Shown here piece after piece: positions 42,241-47,641 of a stretch of DNA of 47,641 nt. This DNA comes from Verrucomicrobiia bacterium (GTDB lineage: Bacteria > Verrucomicrobiota > Verrucomicrobiia > Limisphaerales > UBA11358): positions 1 through 47,641 of the forward strand of contig JARLJW010000028.1 in the NCBI GenBank assembly GCA_031290985.1. The letters are read 5' to 3'. The first letter of the stretch is position 1. Each line of letters begins with the position of its first letter. The position numbers and the translations under genes are program-made. The notes under the pieces are model-generated. The model had not been told where the DNA came from and did no database searches. It saw only the letters and a program-made list of their open reading frames with translations.

Positions 42241-42273
42241 GGTCCAACAAAGCCCAACGAAGCCCAACGAACC
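42241..42273 (-). repeat. 10-mer array AGCCCAACGA
   Basis: GGTCCAACAA, AGCCCAACGA, AGCCCAACGA and ACC give three units in strict 10-base phase. It lies 75 bases from R1 copy C. Confidence 0.85.
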
Positions 42274-42575
42274 TTGATTCCCAACGCCTTGCACGGTCGC
42301 CGTACGCCAGTACCCCGTGCGGCTCGCACCCGTGCGCAAGCACCCCCTGCCGTGTGGCGCGGGCATCTTTCTGCGGGTTCCCGGAGCATCCTGCTCCGTG
42401 GAAACGTGCAACCCGAACAATCCGCTCGCCACACCATTCGTCATTCGGAATTCGTCATTCATCGTGGCGAAATTGTACTCCGGCCAGTTGGACAACCGCT
42501 GTCCAACCGATTTTATATTTTGAATTCTCATATTCACTGACTCACAACCTGATAATGCCCCAATTTCAAAACCGC

Positions 42576-42750
42576 GCCATGTAGCCGCTACATGTGCTTT
42601 TAAAAAATACCCGCCATCTCCATCCTCGCTCGCTTTTGCGCCACCCGTCACCGCCCCTGCTCCCCCTATCAACCATCAACTTTCAACTAAAGACTACCTA
42701 TCCCCCCTCAGAACGCCATGTAGCCGCTACACCTGTTTTAAAAATCCGGA
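42576..42750 (+). repeat. Direct repeats of a GTAGCCGCTAC palindrome element
   Basis: Copies at 42576-42613 and 42715-42750 begin with GCCATGTAGCCGCTACA and continue into TTTTAAAAA. Their starts are 139 bases apart. The first copy's ATGTAGC-C-GCTACAT is a perfect 7-base stem. The DNA between them shows no gene. Confidence 0.8.
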
Positions 42751-42808
42751 ACGGGTTCGTCCCCATCCAAAACTCCGACACTTGCCCTTTTCCAAAAACC
42801 CTGCGCGG

Positions 42809-43006
42809 GTGCTGCATATCGAAACCGATTTCATCATCCGCGGAAATATCGTGGGACCGGTCGCCCCCGGCTCCGAAAGCGGCAGTCATCCGATCAACGC
42901 CCCGTTTAATCTTAACGTGGAAGGCACACAAATCGGCGGCACCACCTTTGTCATCTACCCGGCCAAGTATCCGTATCCCTTCCTCCATCTCGGGTTAAGC
43001 CGTTGA
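42809..43006 (+). CDS. Possible small protein, perhaps a gene fragment
   Basis: This is a 65-residue frame reading LHIETDFIIRGNIVGPVAPG, then NAPFNLNVEGTQIGGTTFVI and YPAKYPYPFLHLGLSR. The composition looks like a real beta-rich protein and unlike the surrounding repeat DNA. No good ATG or ribosome-binding site is present; a GTG at 42809 is the best start. Its stop is three bases before the ATG of the membrane protein gene at 43010, so the two may form a unit. It might also be the 3' remnant of a larger gene whose 5' end was replaced by repeats. Confidence 0.45.
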   Translation: MLHIETDFIIRGNIVGPVAPGSESGSHPINAPFNLNVEGTQIGGTTFVIYPAKYPYPFLHLGLSR

Positions 43007-43009
43007 ACT

Positions 43010-43294
43010 ATGAAAGACTGGCCATCCATTCTTTGCACCGGTTTGAGTCTGCTGGTGTGTTACCTCTGTTTTGCCTACACCGACAAAGTCATCCGGGGCA
43101 TGTGTTTGCTCGTGGCCATTTTCTTTGGATTCCTGACATTTTGTTTTTTTGAGCGCATCAAGCTGGGCGACGCTTTTCTCCAGTCGCATACCGGCAAGGC
43201 GGGCTTTCCCGGCTCGATCCGAGCTTGCATTGGCTGCGGTATGTTTACGTTGCTTGGTGCCGCCATTTTCATTTACTGGGGCATTTGGCATTAA
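43010..43294 (+). CDS. Small three-helix membrane protein
   Basis: This 94-residue protein has hydrophobic segments at about 7-24 (ILCTGLSLLVCYLCFAY), 30-47 (MCLLVAIFFGFLTFCFF) and 73-92 (CGMFTLLGAAIFIYWGI), with a short loop ERIKLGDAFLQSHTGKAGFP. No family is recognised. It follows the small frame at 42809 with a three-base gap. It is the first of several plus-strand genes in a repeat-separated run. Confidence 0.7.
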   Translation: MKDWPSILCTGLSLLVCYLCFAYTDKVIRGMCLLVAIFFGFLTFCFFERIKLGDAFLQSHTGKAGFPGSIRACIGCGMFTLLGAAIFIYWGIWH

Positions 43295-43642
43295 GGATTC
43301 TCAGGCACCCCATTTTGAATACCCCAACGGGGTATCAGCCTCCAGCCCAGGGTTGGCCGCAGGCCTACCCTGGGTCACCTCGCAAAAAACTTTCTTTCTT
43401 TTGCCGGCCACCCGCCGGAGGGTGGCCGGCAAAAGAAAGCCAACCCCCATCCCACCGCCTCAAAACCATCGCCCTATTTCCGATTAAACTTACTTTTGTC
43501 AACCAGATGTCAACAACGGTGGATTGCGCCTCATTGTGCTGCTGCTAAAATTCTCTCCATGAGCTGGCGCATGGCGATTAAAAGGGCAATCCCAATGCCT
43601 CGGGACATCTGCCGGATTTCTGCTTTGGCAGCATTGCAAAAT
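43295..43642. other. Hairpin block upstream of lipoprotein gene
   Basis: No gene is seen. The stretch 43319-43439 contains three strong hairpins in a row. A short AT-richer part before 43643 may hold the promoter of the next gene. Confidence 0.6.
43319..43439. repeat. Triple-hairpin repeat block
   Basis: Three stems follow one another: ATACCCC-AAC-GGGGTAT (43319-43335); 43346-43358 with 43362-43374 (CCCAGGG with CCCTGGG, one mismatch near the loop); and a perfect 20-base stem 43394-43413 with 43420-43439 around GCCGGA. Similar CCCCAACGGGG and CCAGGGTTGG motifs are common in planctomycete and verrucomicrobial intergenic DNA. Confidence 0.85.
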
Positions 43643-44077
43643 ATGCGCGTTTTCATACCACTGGCCTTGTTTGTGTTGGCATTACTTTGCAGTTGCAGCA
43701 GCCGCCGGCACTATGTTGCAGGCCGTGGCGATGCCGGACAGTTCATCCTGCGGCACGCTATTGCCTATGGCGGGCATCCACTAACCACGAACGGTTTATC
43801 GGCAATCGGAGGCGATTGGCAATACATTCAGGATGAGTATGGTGCTGACATGTTACTTTCCCCGTCGCAGTATCAGCCAGTTAAAGATTTTGTGCGCGCT
43901 GCATTTGGGCCGCCCTCGAATTCAGCCGGATGGTCTGTTCGAGAGTATGGGGTTTGCATTATGGTTCAGAAGGCAACCAGCAATACTGTTGTTGGGTTGT
44001 ATCCACCGATGTCCGATGAGAAGCTGGCGCAAGGGATGCGCGAGCTGACACAGACTATTAAGAAAGGCGCGCAATGA
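43643..44077 (+). CDS. Small putative lipoprotein
   Basis: This 144-residue protein starts MRVFIPLALFVLALLCSCSS, a signal with a possible lipobox ending at the second Cys (LCSC). The mature part contains FILRHAIAYGGHPLTTNGLS, DWQYIQDEYGADMLLSPSQY and WSVREYGVCIMVQKATSNT. No family is recognised. The frame stays open to 43496, but 43643 starts the signal. GC is lower than in the housekeeping genes, judged by eye. Confidence 0.7.
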   Translation: MRVFIPLALFVLALLCSCSSRRHYVAGRGDAGQFILRHAIAYGGHPLTTNGLSAIGGDWQYIQDEYGADMLLSPSQYQPVKDFVRAAFGPPSNSAGWSVREYGVCIMVQKATSNTVVGLYPPMSDEKLAQGMRELTQTIKKGAQ

Positions 44078-44126
44078 TGCCCAACGAGCCGCTGAAACCA
44101 ATCCCGGTGCATCAAAACCCACCCCC

Positions 44127-44495
44127 ATGAAAACCAGGAACCTTGTTTTAACCGCCCTCAGCCTGTGCCTCCTCGCCGGCTGCGCCACCGGCCCCCACGC
44201 CACCTACTCCACCGTGCTCGAGGGCATGACGCGCACCAACCTGAAATATAATTTCGGCGAACCCCTGCGCATCGAGCCCCGGTCCGGCGGCGGCGAAGAT
44301 TGGTACTACCGTTTCTCTTCCTGGCAATCCCAACCCGTCGGCTCATCCGGTACTCGCGACGATTTCGGCCAGAGAACATCCTATGTTTCAGCGGGGCTGG
44401 ATTTTTCCCAGCAGGTGGTCGAGTTGCCCGTCCATGTCTCCGCCGATGGCTACGTTGTCACGCCGCTCCCCAAAGGCAAAGTCGTAAAAAACTAA
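44127..44495 (+). CDS. Small BamE-like lipoprotein
   Basis: This 122-residue protein has a clear lipobox (LSLCLLAGC, Cys19). The next part, YSTVLEGMTRTNLKYNFGEP with RIEPRSGGGEDWYY, follows the pattern G-M-T-x(2)-x-fGeP of SmpA/BamE-fold lipoproteins. The second half has SYVSAGLDFSQQVVELPVHV. The short domain may help in outer-membrane assembly, but orphan members have unknown roles. It lies 49 bases after the previous lipoprotein gene, so they may be co-transcribed. Confidence 0.8.
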   Translation: MKTRNLVLTALSLCLLAGCATGPHATYSTVLEGMTRTNLKYNFGEPLRIEPRSGGGEDWYYRFSSWQSQPVGSSGTRDDFGQRTSYVSAGLDFSQQVVELPVHVSADGYVVTPLPKGKVVKN

Positions 44496-44842
44496 TCCGC
44501 CTGATGAGCCGCTGCTGCAGGGCAGGCTTTCCAGCAGTTGTGTAGAAAAGATCAATAATCGATGCGCAACTCATGGTCGTGCGTTCTCGTCTACCCAACG
44601 TGGATCCCTTCGCCCCCTGGGGGGAGAAGGTTAGGATGAGGGGGTTGGTCTGTTTGTTGCGTACCATTACCATAACCAGCCCATGGTTTCCAGAGAGCGG
44701 CTTTCCAGTCGATCCTCCACCCTCCATAATCCATCCTCGTTGTTCGCTGCCCCACCCGTTCGCGTCTCGACATCCTTGCATCTCAAACCTATTCTCGCCC
44801 AATGAACAAGCTTTGGGCCTTGCTCAATGTCCAGGCAATACG
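44496..44842. other. Intergenic repeat segment
   Basis: No gene is seen. A CTCTCCC/GGGAGAG-type unit with GGTTAGGATGAGGGGG lies at 44607-44644. The rest is unremarkable. Confidence 0.6.
44607..44644 (+). repeat. CGCCCCCTGGGGGGAG hairpin repeat
   Basis: This is a diverged copy of the 20372 and 35056 units; the AAGGTTAGGATGAGGGG tail is conserved. Confidence 0.65.
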
Positions 44843-45373
44843 ATGAAACCACTCGCTGTGATTGTGCTCCTGCTTGTCGTCTCCTTGGCATATGCCGAAG
44901 ACAAATGGAAGACGGTTGATGAAGGGTTTCGTGTGACGATGCCGGCGAGTTGGCAAAAGCAGAAGGTGCAACCCTTTGACTCGAATTGCGGGACTTACAA
45001 GGCAAAGACAGCAGACTTGGAGTTCGACGAGGTGTTCGGGCTCGGCTATACCGCAGAGAATTCGCAGTCCTTGATCGACGAATTGAAGAAGAAAGAAACC
45101 AATCCGAAACTTCTAAGGGCGGGCGAAGAGGTTTGGCACATTAACGGCAGAATCGCCCGTTTTGTGGCGGGCAAGTTAGACCCGAAAGTTTACGGCAAAA
45201 GGCGCTTTTCGAACGTCGCAGAGTTGTATGTCCCATATGCAAGCGAGCCGGGTTACTTGTCGATCTATATTATTTATAAGAGCGACGAAGATTTGCCGAC
45301 GGTTCGACGAGTTTTACAGAGCATCGAATGGAAAAAGAAGAGTCCGGCCGCGCAGGAAAAGAAAACCAGGTAA
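44843..45373 (+). CDS. Secreted protein of unknown function
   Basis: This 176-residue protein has a signal peptide (MKPLAVIVLLLVVSLAYAED, cut after AYA). The mature domain reads KWKTVDEGFRVTMPASWQKQ, EFDEVFGLGYTAENSQSLID, RIARFVAGKLDPKVYGKRRF and EPGYLSIYIIYKSDEDLPTV, a pattern like small periplasmic beta-sandwich domains. It ends in a Lys-rich tail. It resembles proteins of the PsbP/MOG1 type, but I am not certain. AGG lies nine bases before the ATG at 44843. Codon use is more AT-rich than neighbours, a possible sign of transfer. Confidence 0.72.
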   Translation: MKPLAVIVLLLVVSLAYAEDKWKTVDEGFRVTMPASWQKQKVQPFDSNCGTYKAKTADLEFDEVFGLGYTAENSQSLIDELKKKETNPKLLRAGEEVWHINGRIARFVAGKLDPKVYGKRRFSNVAELYVPYASEPGYLSIYIIYKSDEDLPTVRRVLQSIEWKKKSPAAQEKKTR

Positions 45374-45472
45374 ATGTTAACATATCGCCAGCCTGCCGCG
45401 TTGAATCCATGCGAAGTCTGAAGCCTCTCCCGATGCATCGGGTAACTGCGAAATTTCCTCATCGGCCCTCAT

Positions 45473-45760
45473 ATGGAAACCTGGTCCCCCCACACCAAAA
45501 AATTTCACGACCTCGAAGGCGGGCGCTGGTATTTCATGTTCCATCACCGCTACCTGGATGCCCGCGCGCCCGATGAGCAGCCCTACGCCCTGCATTTTCG
45601 CAACGACGACCGCACCATTTTCGGCGTCCTGCGCTTCGAACGGGCCAACGAGAACCCCCATGGCGACTTCACCGCCGTCACCCGCAAGATTTTAGATGAC
45701 CCCGAATTTCGCGCGTCACTGATTGACGAAGCCAGCCGGAAAGTTTGGAAAAATCGATGA
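45473..45760 (+). CDS. Small cytoplasmic protein of unknown function
   Basis: This 95-residue protein without signal reads METWSPHTKKFHDLEGGRWY, FMFHHRYLDARAPDEQPYAL, HFRNDDRTIFGVLRFERANE and TRKILDDPEFRASLIDEASR. It is rich in His, Phe, Arg and Asp, but I recognise no family. It lies 99 bases after the secreted protein gene. Confidence 0.68.
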   Translation: METWSPHTKKFHDLEGGRWYFMFHHRYLDARAPDEQPYALHFRNDDRTIFGVLRFERANENPHGDFTAVTRKILDDPEFRASLIDEASRKVWKNR

Positions 45761-45940
45761 CCCGGCCCGGTGACCGTGACGCCGTCACTTTCAATCGCAC
45801 CAACACACCCTCCTTCGCCCCCTTTGCAGCCTTCGCGCGACACTCTCGGCGGCATCCCATCAGCCTGGCTTTTTGACAAACCATGATTCCGGGTTACATT
45901 GCATGGTAGCATCCGTGGCCCAATAAGACGTATCCAAGCC

Positions 45941-46084
45941 ATGACCAGACGTAAACAAATCCTGACGCCGCACCAGAAGCAGATGCGGTTTTTGACCTGC
46001 TTTTTTGGTGCCGTGATGGTGCTGTCCGCCACCGGCCTGCTCTGGCTCTTCAACACCCTCAGCCTCGTCGGCCGGATTCATTAA
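45941..46084 (+). CDS. Tiny single-helix membrane protein
   Basis: This is a 47-residue frame with a basic start (MTRRKQILTPHQKQMR) and one hydrophobic stretch (FLTCFFGAVMVLSATGLLWL). It would be a bitopic protein with its N-terminus in the cytoplasm. The frame extends upstream to 45899, but 45941 is the first ATG close to the helix. No family recognised; short frames can be chance. Confidence 0.5.
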   Translation: MTRRKQILTPHQKQMRFLTCFFGAVMVLSATGLLWLFNTLSLVGRIH

Positions 46085-46119
46085 ACCGCCTAACCACGAC
46101 GGGATTGGTCGAAGCGCAA

Positions 46120-46290
46120 ACAAACCCACCTGAACGTAACTCCATGAGTTCCTCTCCCGGGGGAGCGGAAACAGGTGAGGGCGGGCGTCGTATCTAAAGT
46201 GGCAACTTCCCGCCCCGCCGCGGCCCCATCTCATCAGCTCGCTCCCGTTTGATCAGATTTTGGCTGCTCCCTTGCTGCCCATTCGTCATT
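46120..46290 (-). repeat. Long dispersed element R3, right copy
   Basis: This is the reverse complement of the left copy at 2900-3083, including GAGTTCCTCTCCCGGGGGAG, CAGGTGAGGGCGGGCG, CGCTCCCGTTTGATCAG and a CATTCGTCATTCG run at 46276. It lies between the tiny gene and the nucleotidyltransferase, and the 271-base spacer holds nothing else. Confidence 0.7.
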
Positions 46291-46355
46291 CGTCATTCGC
46301 CATTCACCCGCGTTGCGCACTCGACAATTCCTCCCAAAAAATTAAAATCCCGCGC

Positions 46356-47255
46356 ATGACAAAACCGACTTTACTGGTTCTCGCCGCCGGCATGGGCAGC
46401 CGCTACGGCGGCCTCAAACAGATCGACCCCGTCGGCCCCTCCGGCGAGACTATCATCGACTACTCCATCTTCGACGCCATGCGTGCCGGCTTCGGCAAGC
46501 TCGTCTTCGTCATCCGCAAGGACATTGAACAGCAGTTCCGCGAAATCGTCGGCGCCCGGTTCGAAAAACGCATCGCCGTCGAATACGTCTACCAGGAACT
46601 CGACAAGCTCCCCGCTCCGTACACCCTGCCCGCCGGCCGCACCAAGCCCTGGGGCACCACCCACGCCATCCTCATGGCCGAAAACGTCGTGAAGGAAAAT
46701 TTCGCCGCCATCAATGCGGACGATTTCTACGGCCGCCAGGCCTACTCCGTCCTCGCGCAGCACCTCACCGCCGGCACCAAGGATTACGCCATGGTCGGCT
46801 TCATCCTCAAAAACACCCTGTCCGATTTCGGCACCGTCGCCCGCGGCGTCTCCCGCGTGGATGCCAATAATTATCTCACCAACATCGTTGAAATGATGAA
46901 GATCGACCGCGACGGCACCGGCGCCAAGGACACCGGCCCCGACGGCAAGATCACCAAGCTCACCGGCGACGAGGCCGTCTCGATGAATTTCTGGGGCTTC
47001 ACCCCGGCCCTGTTCCCGCAGCTCCGCGTCGAGTTCGAGAAATTCCTCAAGCGCGCCGGCGGCGAACAGAAATCCGAGTGCTACATCCCCGCCACCGTCG
47101 GCGACCTCGTCACCTCCGGCCAGGCGAAGTGCAAGGTGCTGCGGTCCTCCGACTCCTGGTTCGGCGTCACCTACCGCGAAGACCGCCCCATGGTCGTCGA
47201 AAGCATCCGCAAACTCATCGCCAAAGGCGACTACCCGGAAAAACTCTGGGCGTAA
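46356..47255 (+). CDS. Sugar nucleotidyltransferase-like protein
   Basis: This 299-residue protein has a nucleotidyltransferase fold. The N-terminus LLVLAAGMGSRYGGLKQIDP (6-25) is the signature loop that binds the nucleoside triphosphate. GETIIDYSIFDAMRAGFGKL follows. Asp127 and Asp128 in AAINADDFYGRQAYSVL are the likely metal ligands. GTTHAILMAENVV and SMNFWGFTPALFPQL are further matches. It probably joins a sugar phosphate to a nucleotide for cell-surface glycan synthesis. The ATG at 46356 starts at the conserved loop; the longer frame runs into repeat DNA. It is alone and followed by repeats. Confidence 0.88.
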   Translation: MTKPTLLVLAAGMGSRYGGLKQIDPVGPSGETIIDYSIFDAMRAGFGKLVFVIRKDIEQQFREIVGARFEKRIAVEYVYQELDKLPAPYTLPAGRTKPWGTTHAILMAENVVKENFAAINADDFYGRQAYSVLAQHLTAGTKDYAMVGFILKNTLSDFGTVARGVSRVDANNYLTNIVEMMKIDRDGTGAKDTGPDGKITKLTGDEAVSMNFWGFTPALFPQLRVEFEKFLKRAGGEQKSECYIPATVGDLVTSGQAKCKVLRSSDSWFGVTYREDRPMVVESIRKLIAKGDYPEKLWA

Positions 47256-47292
47256 TATACCCGGATCAAGCTGGACACATTGCACATTTGGC

Positions 47293-47345
47293 AGGTGGAG
47301 ATTGTCGCGCTGCGACCATCTCTGCCCGCGCCGCGGGCACCTGAA
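47293..47345 (-). repeat. R2 element, copy D
   Basis: GCAGGTGGAGATTGTCGCGC and TGCGACCATCTCTGCCCGCG match the other R2 copies in reverse orientation. R1 copy D follows after 48 bases. Confidence 0.72.
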
Positions 47346-47393
47346 CGCATCATGAACCTGCGATACCCGCAAAATTTCGTTGTCCCTTCAGTC

Positions 47394-47440
47394 GCGAAGC
47401 GTCTTGGAGTGCGGCAGCCCTCTGCCGCTTTTCCATCCGC
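47394..47440 (-). repeat. R1 dispersed hairpin element, copy D
   Basis: The stem GCGGCAG-CCCT-CTGCCGC lies at 47411-47428 with GCGTCTTGGAG on one side and TTTTCCATCCGC on the other. Confidence 0.8.
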
Positions 47441-47641
47441 CGACCCGCGACTCATATTTCTAAAAACGCAGCAAACATTTCCCCCTCTCCTTGGAGGAGA
47501 GGGCCTGGAGTTTGGCTGGGATCATGTCATTTGATGCTTAGAAAGATTGCTGATTCGAGAGGGTGATCGCATTTTATGCCGTTCTGGTCGGGCTCGGTTT
47601 TTGGGGAGAAGCCGGTAAAATGGGTTTGGAGGGTGGCGGCC

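Larger units (their letters stand above)
41161..42808. other. Right gene-free repeat island
   Basis: About 1.6 kb has no supported gene. R2 (41251-41300), R1 variant b (41608-41677) and R1 copy C (42105-42166) lie here in minus orientation. Three U elements occur at 41508-41570, 41755-41830 and 41998-42070, and 10-mer arrays at 41508, 41755, 41998 and 42241. A CTCTCC-type hairpin block lies at 41883-41928 and two direct copies of a GTAGCCGCTAC element at 42576 and 42715. A reverse-strand frame of 1370 residues that crosses the island is antisense to real genes and repeats and is not a gene. Confidence 0.75.
47256..47641. other. Repeat-rich right edge
   Basis: No gene is seen. It holds R2 copy D (47293-47345), R1 copy D (47394-47440) and a CCCCCTCTCC/GGAGAGGG hairpin at 47481-47512. 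The last 130 bases show nothing recognisable. Confidence 0.65.

Noticed and set aside
42576..42750. Paired GTAGCCGCTAC repeats as integron attC sites
   Set aside because: No integrase gene, no GTTRRRY core and no gene between the two copies.

Overview
The window looks like chromosomal DNA from a Verrucomicrobiota bacterium, most likely of the Pedosphaera/Limisphaerales type. This is an inference from several signs: high GC, a prepilin-type protein with the [26 protein letters not shown]-terminus (shown in part) and an H-X9-D tail, a PEP-CTERM surface protein, a secreted Ig-like protein ending in an ESSTNLLNW module, and many hairpin-rich dispersed repeats between genes.

Layout. 1-990 holds a 5'-truncated group II intron reverse transcriptase running off the left edge. 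1374-2900 has a pseudopilin-like protein and a TfoX-N protein. 2901-4742 is a gene-free repeat island. 4743-8105 has a divergent ABC exporter and an ATP-cone/uridine-kinase-like protein. 8170-13643 holds a secreted Ig-domain protein, a GspG-like pseudopilin, a lipoprotein alpha/beta hydrolase, a small lipoprotein and a Mn-type superoxide dismutase with a clear terminator. 13874-15611 (minus) has a TrpG/PabA glutamine amidotransferase and a MurG-like glycosyltransferase. 15738-20336 is a LolD-type ATPase, FtsX-type permease and AttH/CrtC-type lipocalin operon. 20416-23403 (minus) is Tex plus an unknown protein. 23657-30169 is a TetR regulator with a complete RND-MFP-OMF efflux operon.

From 30176 the window carries housekeeping genes: aroB, mnmE with a YIP1-family membrane protein and a small protein in one operon, an FtsB/DivIC-like gene and frr. 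A divergent YeiH-type exporter/LysR pair follows. Next come a GH18 chitinase-like protein, a PEP-CTERM protein and a GT2 glycosyltransferase with a helical repeat tail. 41161-42808 is a second gene-free repeat island. 42809-46084 is a run of small plus-strand genes, mostly lipoproteins, secreted or membrane proteins, separated by hairpin repeats. 46356-47255 is a sugar-nucleotidyltransferase.

The most unusual material is non-coding. At least eight copies of a REP-like hairpin element sit next to arrays of different 10-base tandem repeats with helical-turn spacing. The same element families recur in opposite orientation in the left (2.2-4.7 kb) and right (41.2-47.4 kb) islands. No CRISPR array, tRNA or rRNA was recognised by eye, and no complete insertion sequence.
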